A stretch of 64,000 nt of DNA. It comes from Dactylosporangium vinaceum. GTDB taxonomy: Bacteria; Actinomycetota; Actinomycetes; Mycobacteriales; Micromonosporaceae. The translations under genes were made by a program, and so were the position numbers. The notes beneath the pieces are model-generated. The model did not search any database, had not been told where the DNA came from, and worked only from the letters and a program-made list of their open reading frames with translations. Below are positions 25,004 through 33,380 of the stretch, in pieces; within the stretch, counting starts at the first letter, position 1; the number at the start of each line of letters is the position of its first letter. The stretch lies in contig NZ_CP061913.1 of NCBI RefSeq assembly GCF_019904175.1, forward strand, positions 8,370,001 through 8,434,000, written 5' to 3'.

Positions 25004-25957
25004 TCACCGAGTGGTGAACGGGTGACCCGTGGTGGTCTGGGTCGCGATGCGGTTGTACGGGTACTCGTTGACGCCGGACACGACGACCGAGCCGAACCGG
25101 TCGAGGCTGACCTTGCCGCCGTACTCGACGATCTCTTCGGTGTCGGGGTAGACGTGCACCGAGGTCGGCACGTAGCGGGTCGCGAAGCCGAGGCGCATCT
25201 CGTCGGTGGTGCCGTTGTGCGGCAGCGACGCGTGCATCAGCGTCGACCAGAACATGATGGCCTCGCCGGGGCGCATGACCATCGGCACGGCGAGGGACTC
25301 GTCGGGCTCGAAGTCCTCGTCGATCTGCAGCTCGCGGTAGTCGTAGCCGAAGAAGCCGCGCTGGACCCCGTTCTTCGCCTCGCGGTTGATGCGGTTGGGG
25401 TCGTAGTGCATCTTCTTCGTCTCGTCGTACATCATCGACTGGTGGGTGCCCGGCATGAACTGCAGGCAGCCGGTGTCGAGGTTCGCCTCGGTGAAGGCGG
25501 CCCACACGGTCAGGGTCCCGCCGAAGTGGACGTGCTCGTCGCCGGCCCAGACGATCTGCGGGCTGCCGGATGCGTTGGCGAACGTGTCGGCCTGGTGCCA
25601 GTCGGTGCCCTCGTCGCCGGGGTACTTCGGGAAGAACTCGGTGCGCCAGCACAGCACGTCCGGGCCCAGCACGCTGGAGACCTTCTCGACGATCTCGGGG
25701 CGGCAGATGTGGTCGGCCAGGAAGTCCGAGTCCATGTGCCGGTCGTAGTTGGAGATGTTGGTGTTGCCCGACTGCGCCGCCTCCTCCTGATAGATGGCGT
25801 TGCTGCGGTCCATCAGGGCGAGCCGCTCGCGGCGCCAGATCTGGCGCATCTCGTCGACCTCGTAGACCTTGAACGGCCCGTAGAATCCGTTCTTCTGGAA
25901 CTGGTCCAGCTCCTCGGGCGTCAGCGCGAACTGGCGCGTGCCGATGTCCTGCGTCAT
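25004..25957 (-). CDS. SyrB2-like Fe(II)/2-oxoglutarate halogenase (317 aa)
   Basis: PhyH-fold dioxygenase relative that is strikingly like SyrB2 along its whole length (remembered landmarks such as NYDRHMDSDFLADHICRPE and EFFPKYPGDEGTDWHQADTF). In the metal triad the usual Asp/Glu is replaced by Ala: HQA, His121-x-Ala123, with His242 in LMHASLPH and the 2-oxoglutarate Arg near 261. Loss of the carboxylate opens the iron for chloride and marks chlorinating enzymes that act on unactivated carbons of amino acids bound to a PCP. The ATG at 25957 lies one base after the stop of the free PCP gene, with AAGGGAG upstream, so the two are made together. By analogy with SyrB2 the target is the C4 methyl of a Thr-like aminoacyl-PCP. 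The 2,3-diaminobutyrate genes opposite make that amino acid a likely substrate (inference). Confidence 0.92.
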   Translation of the reverse strand: MTQDIGTRQFALTPEELDQFQKNGFYGPFKVYEVDEMRQIWRRERLALMDRSNAIYQEEAAQSGNTNISNYDRHMDSDFLADHICRPEIVEKVSSVLGPDVLCWRTEFFPKYPGDEGTDWHQADTFANASGSPQIVWAGDEHVHFGGTLTVWAAFTEANLDTGCLQFMPGTHQSMMYDETKKMHYDPNRINREAKNGVQRGFFGYDYRELQIDEDFEPDESLAVPMVMRPGEAIMFWSTLMHASLPHNGTTDEMRLGFATRYVPTSVHVYPDTEEIVEYGGKVSLDRFGSVVVSGVNEYPYNRIATQTTTGHPFTTR

Positions 25958-25958
25958 G

Positions 25959-26228
25959 TCATGCTCCCTTGCTGTCGGCCGGCGCCAGGCCGGCACAGAC
26001 GGCGATGTTGCGGGGGGTGGCCACCCCGGCGAGCGCCGCCGCGGACACCGTCACGTGCAGGTCCCGGTTGATCCGGGCGAGCACGAGCACGAACGACAGC
26101 GAGGTGGCTCCGTTGTCGAAGACGTCGTCGTCGAGGCCGAGCCCCGGCCGGGCCAGGACCTCACGGACGATCTCCAGAACCGCCGCCTCGGTGGTCCCCA
26201 CCGAGGCGACAGCGAAGTCGGTTTCCAT
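25959..26228 (-). CDS. Free-standing peptidyl carrier protein (89 aa)
   Basis: Small carrier protein with attachment Ser43 in DNGATSLSFV. The ATG at 26228 has AGGAG about 8 bases upstream; an upstream in-frame start at 26294 would run through the predicted promoter. A free PCP next to an Fe/2-oxoglutarate halogenase recalls BarA with BarB and CmaD with CmaB. There the amino acid is presented to the halogenase on such a carrier. It is the first gene of the PCP-halogenase-acyltransferase operon, whose promoter carries the operator at 26326-26341. Confidence 0.88.
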   Translation of the reverse strand: METDFAVASVGTTEAAVLEIVREVLARPGLGLDDDVFDNGATSLSFVLVLARINRDLHVTVSAAALAGVATPRNIAVCAGLAPADSKGA

Positions 26229-26325
26229 GGCATCACTCCTGTGCGGTTTCGTTGCCGCGTCGGCTGGGACCGGGTGCCCGGCCCCACGTTGCACCGAACG
26301 CTAGCCACCGTCGCGGGCCATGGTC

Positions 26326-26341
26326 TGTTCATTCTTGAGCA
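26326..26341 (-). promoter_or_regulatory. Operator palindrome, site 1 (PCP-halogenase operon)
   Basis: TGTTCA-TTCT-TGAGCA, a variant of the TGCTCA-N4-TGAGCA palindrome. Reading leftward, TAGCGT (26303-26298) lies 22 bases away and is a plausible -10. The palindrome would then be centred near -42 of the transcript that starts ahead of 26228, the place of an activator that replaces the -35 box. Confidence 0.7.
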
Positions 26342-26372
26342 CTTCCAAGGGCTCGGCGAGGCCGCGTGGACC

Positions 26373-26388
26373 TGCGCAGAACTGAGCA
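26373..26388 (+). promoter_or_regulatory. Operator palindrome, site 2 (diaminobutyrate operon)
   Basis: TGCGCA-GAAC-TGAGCA, second copy in the 232-base divergent intergenic region, 47 bases from site 1. CAGAGT (26410-26415) follows after 21 bases and is the matching putative -10 for the rightward operon starting at 26461. The -10 is weak by itself; it is proposed because the spacing is the same at all five sites. Confidence 0.65.
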
Positions 26389-26460
26389 GACGACCGGATC
26401 CGGGGCGGTCAGAGTGATGGCGTCACGACGATTCCGTGCGGCGACTTCCGGGAGTTGAGA

Positions 26461-27525
26461 ATGACGGTCAGCGCATTCGCCGAAATCACCCAGGCGCACC
26501 TGCTGCCCCGGATCGTGCGGCTCGGCGAGAACCTGTACGGCGCGGTGTTCGTACTGATGAAGCTCGTCCCGGCCCGGCACATCCTGCTCAAGGCGCACGA
26601 CCGCGGGGCCATCGATCCCGACACCGTGATCGTGGAGACCACGTCGGGCACCTTCGGGCTGGCCCTGGCGATGCAGTCAGCGCTGATGCGCCGGCGCTTC
26701 ATCGCCGTCAGCGACCCGGTGATCGACGCCAACCTGCACCGCCGGCTCACCGACCTCGGGACCCGGGTCGAGATCTGCGACCGGCCCCTGGCCGTCGGCG
26801 GCTACCAGGAGGCGCGGCTGCAGCGGCTCGCGCAGCTGCGGGCGGAGTTCCCCAACAGTTTCTGCCCCGAGCAGTACAGCAACCCGGACAACCCGGCCTC
26901 CTACGCGATCGTGGCCGAGCATCTGGAGCGCACCCTCGGCACCGTCGACTGCGTCATCGGGCCGGTCGGCTCCGGCGGCTCGATGTGCGGCACCGTCCGG
27001 GCGCTGCGATCGGCCCGGGACGACGTGCGGGCGGTCGCCGTCGACACGCACAGCAGCATGCTGTTCGGCCCCACCGACGGTCCGCGGGCGTTGCGCGGGC
27101 TCGGCAACAGCCTCATGCCGCCGAACCTGGACCACACGGTCTTCGACGAGGTCCACTGGTCGAGCGCGGCCGAGGCGTATGCGGCGACCCGGGACCTGCA
27201 CCGCACCCACGCGCTGTTCCAGGGCCCCACCAGCGGCGCGGCCTACGGCGTGGCGAAGTGGTGGGCGCAGCGGCACCCCGACGCGCGGTGCGTCGTGATG
27301 CTGCCGGACGAGGGTTACCGGTACCAGGAGACGGTGTACGACGACGAGTGGCTGGCCGCCAACCACTACACCGGGCAGCCGGTCGCGCGGACGCCGGTGC
27401 AGGTGTCGCGGCCGACCGAGCCCGGCACCGGGTGGAGCTGGTTCGACTGGCGCCGCCGTTCCTACCTCGACGCCGTCGGGCAGGCGCCGCCGGTGCGGGC
27501 GGCGGACCTGGAGCCGGCGCCGTGA
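26461..27525 (+). CDS. Cysteine-synthase-like PLP enzyme, diaminobutyrate pathway (354 aa)
   Basis: Fold-type-II PLP enzyme of the cysteine synthase / cystathionine beta-synthase family. Lys34 aligns with the Schiff-base Lys of cysteine synthase, 27 residues before the phosphate-contact loop TSGT (residues 61-64, TSGN in most relatives). GPVGSGGSMCG is the PLP-phosphate loop. Followed by an argininosuccinate-lyase homologue (GTGA overlap) and, at the end of the operon, a threonine kinase. In 2,3-diaminobutyrate pathways such as those of friulimicin and pacidamycin, the PLP enzyme is thought to replace the phosphate of O-phosphothreonine with an amino donor, probably Asp. The ATG at 26461 has GGGAG six bases upstream; a TTG two codons earlier is less likely. 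The exact reaction is inferred from family and context. Confidence 0.85.
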   Translation: MTVSAFAEITQAHLLPRIVRLGENLYGAVFVLMKLVPARHILLKAHDRGAIDPDTVIVETTSGTFGLALAMQSALMRRRFIAVSDPVIDANLHRRLTDLGTRVEICDRPLAVGGYQEARLQRLAQLRAEFPNSFCPEQYSNPDNPASYAIVAEHLERTLGTVDCVIGPVGSGGSMCGTVRALRSARDDVRAVAVDTHSSMLFGPTDGPRALRGLGNSLMPPNLDHTVFDEVHWSSAAEAYAATRDLHRTHALFQGPTSGAAYGVAKWWAQRHPDARCVVMLPDEGYRYQETVYDDEWLAANHYTGQPVARTPVQVSRPTEPGTGWSWFDWRRRSYLDAVGQAPPVRAADLEPAP

Positions 27526-28976
27526 CGGCGTCGACGGGCCGGATCGCCGCGACCGTGGGGCCGCGGACCCGGCGGATCGTCTACGGCTGTCCCACCCCCG
27601 AGCAGGTCGCCGAGGAGCTGCGCGCGATCACCCTGATCGACCGCGCCCACCTGGTCATGCTGGCCGAACGGAAGCTGATCGCCGCCGACGAGGCGGCCGC
27701 GCTGCTGCGCCACATCGACCGCTTGCGAGCCGACGGCTTCGGGCCCCTCCTCGAGCTGGACACCCCGCGCGGGCTGTACCTGGCCTACGAGGAGCACCTG
27801 ATCGCGGTCCTGGGCATCGACGTCGGCGGGCGGCTGCACACCGGCCGGTCCCGTAACGACCTGAAGGCGACGATCACCGCCATGCAGGCGCGCACCGAGC
27901 TGCACGCGCTCCTCGCCGAGCTGATCCGGCTGCAGTCCGTGCTGCTGGGCCGGGCCCGCGCCCACCGCGACGTGGTCATGCCGGTCCACACCCACTTCCA
28001 GGCCGCGCTGCCGGTCACCTACGGCTACTACCTCACCGGGCTGGCCCTGGCGATCGGCCGCGACATCCGCGCCGTCCGGCGGGCCGCCGACGAGCTGCGC
28101 CGCTGCCCGATGGGCTCCGGCGCCGCCGCCGGTTCGGCGCTGCCGATCGACCCGGCCCGGGTCGCCGCCCTCCTCGGCTTCGACGAGCCGGCCCGGCACG
28201 CCCTCGACGCCGTGGCGAGCCGCGACGTCCCGCTGCGGGCCCTCGCCGCGGCCGCCGGCGCCGCCCTCACCGTCAGCCGGCTCGCCGCCGACCTGCAACT
28301 GTGGAGTACCGCCGAGTTCGGGTTCGTCGTGTTCCCGGATCGGCTCGTCGGCGGCAGCTCGGCCATGCCCCAGAAACGCAACGCGTTCCTGCTGGAGCAC
28401 CTCAAGGCCAAAGCCGGTGTCGTGGTCGGCGCGTATACCGCCGCGGCCGCGATCACCCGCGGCACACCCTTCACCAACTCGATCGAGGTCGGCACCGAGG
28501 CCGTCGCCGCGACCTGGCCCGGCCTGCGGGCCGCCCTGGACTGCGCCGAGCTCGCCCAGTCGCTCGTCCTGGGCGCCCGGCCGGTCCCGCCGCGCATGCT
28601 GGCCGGTGCCGAGCACGGCTTCGTCGGCGCCACCGCCCTGGCGAACCGGCTCGTCGCGGACGGCGTGCCGTTCCGCGCCGCGCACCACCTGGTCGGCGAC
28701 GCCGTGCGCCGGGCCACCGGACGCGGCGCCACCCGGCTGTCCGAGCAGGATCTCCCGGCCGGGCTCGCCGGCACCGACCACTCCATGGCCGCCCTCGTCG
28801 CGGACCAGCGGTACGGCGGCGGGCCGGGCGACTTCGGCGGAGGCTTCACCGCCGCCTACGAGGATCTCGCCGAGCACGCCCGGTGGCACGCCACGGCCCG
28901 GGACCGGCAACGCACCGCCGGGCGGGAGCTGACCGCCGCGGTCAGTGGCATCGTCGAACGGGCCGGGCGGCGATGA
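27522..28976 (+). CDS. Argininosuccinate-lyase-like enzyme, diaminobutyrate pathway (484 aa)
   Basis: Member of the aspartase/fumarase superfamily. The signature GGSSAMPQKRN is present (Ser279 region), as is the HTGRSRNDL substrate motif typical of argininosuccinate lyases; the length is also right. Arginine biosynthesis is unlikely here. The gene starts with GTG overlapping the stop of the PLP gene (GTGA) and ends overlapping the ATP-grasp gene (ATGA). Enzymes of this superfamily split aspartate adducts into fumarate and an amine. After the PLP enzyme joins Asp to the threonine skeleton, this lyase would free the 3-amino group of 2,3-diaminobutyrate. The same pair occurs in friulimicin- and pacidamycin-type clusters. 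Confidence 0.88.
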   Translation: MTASTGRIAATVGPRTRRIVYGCPTPEQVAEELRAITLIDRAHLVMLAERKLIAADEAAALLRHIDRLRADGFGPLLELDTPRGLYLAYEEHLIAVLGIDVGGRLHTGRSRNDLKATITAMQARTELHALLAELIRLQSVLLGRARAHRDVVMPVHTHFQAALPVTYGYYLTGLALAIGRDIRAVRRAADELRRCPMGSGAAAGSALPIDPARVAALLGFDEPARHALDAVASRDVPLRALAAAAGAALTVSRLAADLQLWSTAEFGFVVFPDRLVGGSSAMPQKRNAFLLEHLKAKAGVVVGAYTAAAAITRGTPFTNSIEVGTEAVAATWPGLRAALDCAELAQSLVLGARPVPPRMLAGAEHGFVGATALANRLVADGVPFRAAHHLVGDAVRRATGRGATRLSEQDLPAGLAGTDHSMAALVADQRYGGGPGDFGGGFTAAYEDLAEHARWHATARDRQRTAGRELTAAVSGIVERAGRR

Positions 28977-30175
28977 GCACCCCGTGGCTCGTGCTCGTGG
29001 AGAGCAACACGACAGGCACCGGGCGGCAGTTCTGCGCCGCGGCCAGGGCCCGTGGCCTGCGCCCGATCGTGCTGGCGAGCGATCCGTCGCGGTATCCGTA
29101 CCTCGACGAGGACGGCTACGACCGGCGGGTGCTCGACACCGCCGACGCCGCGGCCGTCCTGCAGGCCTGCCACCGCCTGGGTGACGTCGCCGGGGTGACG
29201 TCCAGCTCCGAGTACTTCATCGCCACGGCCGCCGAGGTGGCCACGAAGCTCGGGCTGCCGTCCCCGGACGCGCCCGCTGTCGCCCGCTGCCGGCACAAGG
29301 ACCAGCAGCGGATCGTCCTGGCCGGTGCGGGCGTGCCCGTCGCCGGCTTCCGGCTCGCCCGCGAACCGGCGCAGGCCGTCGCCGCCGGCCTCGGCTACCC
29401 GGTCGTCGTCAAGCCGAGCATGGGTTCCGGCTCGGTCGGGGTACAGCTCTGCCCGGACCGGGCCGCGGTGGAGCGCCACGCCACGGCTCTGCTCGACGCG
29501 CCGGTCAACGAGCGCGCCCAGGCCGTGCCCCGGCTCGTGCTCGTCGAGCAGTACGTCACCGGCCCGGAGTTCTCCGTCGAGACCTTCGACGACCGCGTGG
29601 TCGCCGTGGTGGCCAAGCACCTGGGCCCCGAGCCGCACTTCGTCGAGCACGGTCACGACGTGCCCGCCACCGTCCCGCCCGGCGTCGCCACGGCCCTGGG
29701 CGACACCGCCCTGGCCGCGATCCGGGCGCTCGGCCTCGGCTGGGGCGCCGCCCACACCGAGCTGCGCCTGTCCGCCGGCGGCCCGGTCGTCATCGAAGTG
29801 AACCCGCGCCTGGCCGGTGGCATGATCCCCGCGCTGCTGCGGCTCGCCCTCGGCGTCGACCTCGTCGACGCCGTCGTCGGCCGCGCCGCGGGCCGGGCCG
29901 TCGACGTCCGGCCACGGCCGCTGGCCCACGCCTCGATCCGCTTTGCCGTCGCGGACACCCCCGGCGTCGTGGCCGACCGCACGGGCCTCGACGCGGCGCG
30001 CGCGACCCCGTCGGTGACCGCGGCCGAGTTCACCGTGCCGGTCGGCGCCGACCTCGCGATCACCCATTCCTTCCGCGACCGCTTCGGCTATGCCATCGCG
30101 GCCGGTGAAGACCCCAGCACCACCGCCGACCGCGCCCGACGCGCCGCGGCCGAACTTCATGTCGTCACGCGCTGA
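28973..30175 (+). CDS. ATP-grasp ligase (400 aa)
   Basis: ATP-grasp fold carboxylate-amine ligase: GYPVVVKPSMGSGSVGV is the nucleotide-binding loop, followed by VEQYVTGPEFSVE and VVIEVNPRLAGGMIP with the Mg-binding Glu and Asn. Such enzymes activate a carboxylate as acyl phosphate and join it to an amine. It is ATGA-coupled to the lyase gene and 17 bases ahead of the NRPS gene. The three-gene diaminobutyrate set (kinase, PLP enzyme, lyase) does not need a ligase. It may therefore protect one amino group of the diamino acid, or join it to another amino or carboxylic acid. Its substrate cannot be named from the sequence. Confidence 0.85.
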   Translation: MSTPWLVLVESNTTGTGRQFCAAARARGLRPIVLASDPSRYPYLDEDGYDRRVLDTADAAAVLQACHRLGDVAGVTSSSEYFIATAAEVATKLGLPSPDAPAVARCRHKDQQRIVLAGAGVPVAGFRLAREPAQAVAAGLGYPVVVKPSMGSGSVGVQLCPDRAAVERHATALLDAPVNERAQAVPRLVLVEQYVTGPEFSVETFDDRVVAVVAKHLGPEPHFVEHGHDVPATVPPGVATALGDTALAAIRALGLGWGAAHTELRLSAGGPVVIEVNPRLAGGMIPALLRLALGVDLVDAVVGRAAGRAVDVRPRPLAHASIRFAVADTPGVVADRTGLDAARATPSVTAAEFTVPVGADLAITHSFRDRFGYAIAAGEDPSTTADRARRAAAELHVVTR

Positions 30176-30192
30176 ACATTCGGGAGAGAGCC

Positions 30193-33100
30193 ATGACCAG
30201 GATTCCACGGTGGACCGTCGCAGGTGCCGAGCCGGGCGCGGGCCTCGCCTGGCACGAGGAGACCGTGCCGGCGCAGCTCGCCGGCGCGGTGCGGGACCGG
30301 GCCGCGGCCGAGGGCCTCGACGTCGGCCGGCTCCTGCTGGCCGCGCACCTGAAGGTCCTCCGGGAGCTGACCGCCGAGCGGAGCCTGGTCACGCGCTACC
30401 GCACCGATGCGACCCGGTACTACACGGCCACGCTGCCCAACGGCGCCTGGCGCGGGATCGTCGCCGCGATCGAGACGGCCGATGGTGACGCCGAGACCGA
30501 GGTGGAGCTGGACCTCCGCGCGCTCGGCGGCGCCCCGCTCGCCGACGACGGCCCGGACCCCGCCACCGTGCTGTCGTTGGCGTACGTGCCGGACGGCGAG
30601 GCATACACGCTCTTCGTGGCGTATCGGCGCGACTGCCTCACCGAGGACTTCGCGGCCAGGGTGGCCGGCTACCACCTCGCCGCACTGCGCCTGCTGGCCG
30701 AGGACCTCGACGCCGACCACACCGCGCAGAGCCTGCTGTCCGACGAGGAGTCGGCCTTCCAGCTCGGCCCGCAGCTCAACGGGCCGGACCGGCCGCTGCC
30801 CGCCGAGCTGTTCGTCGAGCTGTTCGAGGCCCACGCGCAGCGGCGGCCCGAGGCGATCGCGGCGACCCACAACGACACGCGGTGGACCTACCGCGACCTC
30901 GACGACAAGGCCAACCACATCGCCCACGCCCTGCTCGAGCGCGGCCTGCGCGACGAGGACGTGGTCGCGGTCGTCATGGAGCGCAACCTCGACTGGCTCG
31001 CCGCCGCCCTCGCCGTGTTCAAGGCCGGCGGCGTCTACCTGCCGGTGCGGCCGGACTTCCCGGCCGGCCGGATCGCCACCCAGCTGCGCCGCAGCGACTG
31101 CCGGTTCGCCGTCACCGAGCCGGGCAGCGACGCCGTCCTGCACGCGGCCACCGCCGACCGCGACTGCAGCATCGTCGTGGCCCAGGAGACCTACGGCGAT
31201 GACCGCCGCGGCAATCCGGGCGTGCCGATCCGGCCCGAGCAGCCGGCGTACATCTACTTCACCTCCGGCTCCACGGGCGAGCCGAAGGGCGCGATGTGCG
31301 AGCACGCCGGCATGCTCAACCACCTCTTCATGAAGGTGGACGACATGGCCCTGGGCGCCGGGGACGTCGTCACCCAGACCGCCTCCCAGTGCTTCGACAT
31401 CTCGCTGTGGCAGCTCATGGCGCCGCTGCTGGTCGGCGGCGGGACCCACATCGTCGACACCGACGCCCAGCTCGACGTCACCCGGTTCATCGACCTGCTG
31501 GCCGCCGGTGGCGTCCAGGTGATCCAGATCGTCCCGGCGTACCTCGACGTCATGCTCTCCCACCTCGAGCGCGACCGCCGGGCGCTCGGCGACCTGCGGT
31601 CGGTGTCGGTGACCGGGGAGGCGCTCAAGCTCGGCCTCGTGCAGCGGTGGTTCGCGCTGTACCCGGGCATCGCGCTCGTCAACGCCTACGGTGCCACCGA
31701 GGTCTCCGACGACACCATGCACGCGGTGCTCGACCGGGTGCCCGACCGCGACCTCGCCATCGTGTCGGTCGGGCGGAGCCTGCGCAACGTCAACACCTAC
31801 ATCCTCGACGAGCAGCAGCGCCTGGTCCCGCTGGGCGCGCCCGGCGAGATCGCGTTCTCCGGGGTGTGCGTCGGGCGTGGGTACGTCAACGACCCCGAAC
31901 GCACCCGCCAGGCCTTCACCACCGACGCCTACCGTCCCGGCACCCGGCTGTACCGCACCGGCGACTTCGGCCGCTGGCTGCCCGAGGGCACGATCGAGTT
32001 CCTCGGCCGCCGCGACGAGCAGGTGAAGATCCGCGGCTTCCGCATCGAGATCGGCGAGATCGAGAACCGGCTGCTGCAGATGCCCGGCGTGCGCGAGGCC
32101 GCCGTCGTCATCGACGGGCAGTCCGACCAGACCAAGAACCTTGTCGCCTTCTTCACCGGCCCGGACGCGCTGCAGCCCGCCGACCTGCGGGACTTCCTCG
32201 CCGCGGCGCTGCCCGAGTACATGGTCCCGGCGTACTTCCACCGCCTCGACGCGCTCCCGCTCACCGAGAACGGCAAGACGAACAAGAAGCTCCTCGTCGG
32301 GCTCGCCGGCACCTACGCGAAGGACGGCGCCGCCTACGTGCCGCCGGCCACCGACACCGAGCGGCGCCTCGCGACCGCCTGGGCCGAGGTCCTCAACGTC
32401 CTCGTCGGGCGGATCGGCCGCGGCGACGACTTCTTCCGGCTGGGTGGCACGTCGCTCGCCGCGGTGCGGCTGGTGGTCAAGCTCGACCGGCTCATCTCGC
32501 TGCGCCAGCTGGTCGCCCACCCGGTCCTGCGTGACCTCGCCGCCGCCATCGACGGGGCCGACACCCCGGCCGGACCGTCCATGTCCGGCCTGCTGCAACC
32601 GCTGTGCACCCCGAGCGGTACCGCTGCGGCGACCCTCGTCTGCTTCCCGTACGCCGGTGGCAACGCGGTCAACTTCCAGATACTGGCCCGCGAACTGGCC
32701 GGCTCCGGCATCGCGGTCGCGGCCGTCGAGCTGCCGGGGCACGACGTCGCCCGGGCCGACGAACCCCTCGCCGGGGTGGAGGACGTGGCCCGCCGGGTCG
32801 TCGACGAGCTCGGGTCCCGGGTCACCGGCCCGGTGCTGCTGTGGGGCCACTGCGCCGGCGCCGCCTACGCGCTCGCCGTCGCCCGGAGGCTGGAGCGGGC
32901 CGAGCGCCCACCGGCCCGGGTCTACCTGGGCGCGCTGCTGCTGGACGAGCCGGGGGCGCTGCGGGCCGAGATCGCCGAGCTGTCGGCGCTGAGCAACCCC
33001 GACCTCACCGCCCGGCTGCACCAGGACAGCGCCTACATCGAGCTCGACCTGCTCAAGTCCGAGCGCGCCGAGCTCGTCGGGCGCGCCTACCGCCACGACG

Positions 33101-33369
33101 TCTGCTCGACCAACCAGTACCTGATCGAGGCCCAGACCGCGCCGGCGGCTCCGCGCCTGCGCACGCCGGTCGAGGTGTTCGTGGCCGCCGACGACCCGAC
33201 CACCACCGGGTTCCAGGAGCGCTACGACGACTGGCAGCGGCTCGCCGAGACGGTGTCGCTGCACACCCTGCCGGAGGGCGGCCACTACTTCATCCGCAGC
33301 CGGCCCGCCGACGTCGCCGTGCTGGTCGCGGCCACCGGTCTCGGCGTCTCCGCCGGTCACGCGGCCTGA
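30193..33369 (+). CDS. Stand-alone NRPS protein: truncated C-like region - A - PCP - TE with Cys nucleophile (1058 aa)
   Basis: Residues 1-190 resemble the C-terminal lobe of a condensation domain but have no HHxxxD. The A domain (about 205-700) has YFTSGSTGEPKG and Asp402 in CFDISLW. Reading the specificity positions by eye gives D-I-W-Q-S-T-A-D-D-K. Two Asp in the pocket suggest a substrate with a side-chain amine, compatible with 2,3-diaminobutyrate. PCP Ser754 in LGGTSLAA. The C-terminal thioesterase-II-like domain has GHCAGA, Cys887, where Ser is normal. This is the CmaA/SyrB1 role: activate the amino acid for chlorination in trans. The Cys may favour transfer to another carrier over hydrolysis. 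The ATG at 30193 follows GGAGAG. The code was read manually and is approximate. Confidence 0.88.
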   Translation: MTRIPRWTVAGAEPGAGLAWHEETVPAQLAGAVRDRAAAEGLDVGRLLLAAHLKVLRELTAERSLVTRYRTDATRYYTATLPNGAWRGIVAAIETADGDAETEVELDLRALGGAPLADDGPDPATVLSLAYVPDGEAYTLFVAYRRDCLTEDFAARVAGYHLAALRLLAEDLDADHTAQSLLSDEESAFQLGPQLNGPDRPLPAELFVELFEAHAQRRPEAIAATHNDTRWTYRDLDDKANHIAHALLERGLRDEDVVAVVMERNLDWLAAALAVFKAGGVYLPVRPDFPAGRIATQLRRSDCRFAVTEPGSDAVLHAATADRDCSIVVAQETYGDDRRGNPGVPIRPEQPAYIYFTSGSTGEPKGAMCEHAGMLNHLFMKVDDMALGAGDVVTQTASQCFDISLWQLMAPLLVGGGTHIVDTDAQLDVTRFIDLLAAGGVQVIQIVPAYLDVMLSHLERDRRALGDLRSVSVTGEALKLGLVQRWFALYPGIALVNAYGATEVSDDTMHAVLDRVPDRDLAIVSVGRSLRNVNTYILDEQQRLVPLGAPGEIAFSGVCVGRGYVNDPERTRQAFTTDAYRPGTRLYRTGDFGRWLPEGTIEFLGRRDEQVKIRGFRIEIGEIENRLLQMPGVREAAVVIDGQSDQTKNLVAFFTGPDALQPADLRDFLAAALPEYMVPAYFHRLDALPLTENGKTNKKLLVGLAGTYAKDGAAYVPPATDTERRLATAWAEVLNVLVGRIGRGDDFFRLGGTSLAAVRLVVKLDRLISLRQLVAHPVLRDLAAAIDGADTPAGPSMSGLLQPLCTPSGTAAATLVCFPYAGGNAVNFQILARELAGSGIAVAAVELPGHDVARADEPLAGVEDVARRVVDELGSRVTGPVLLWGHCAGAAYALAVARRLERAERPPARVYLGALLLDEPGALRAEIAELSALSNPDLTARLHQDSAYIELDLLKSERAELVGRAYRHDVCSTNQYLIEAQTAPAAPRLRTPVEVFVAADDPTTTGFQERYDDWQRLAETVSLHTLPEGGHYFIRSRPADVAVLVAATGLGVSAGHAA

Positions 33370-33380
33370 GCGCGGCCGCG

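Noticed and set aside
25004..25957. Ordinary phytanoyl-CoA hydroxylase
   Set aside because: The metal-binding Asp/Glu is Ala123 and the sequence follows SyrB2 throughout, so a halogenase is the better call.
27522..28976. Arginine biosynthesis gene (argH)
   Set aside because: No other arginine gene is near; it overlaps a cysteine-synthase-like gene and shares the operon with an NRPS and a threonine kinase.
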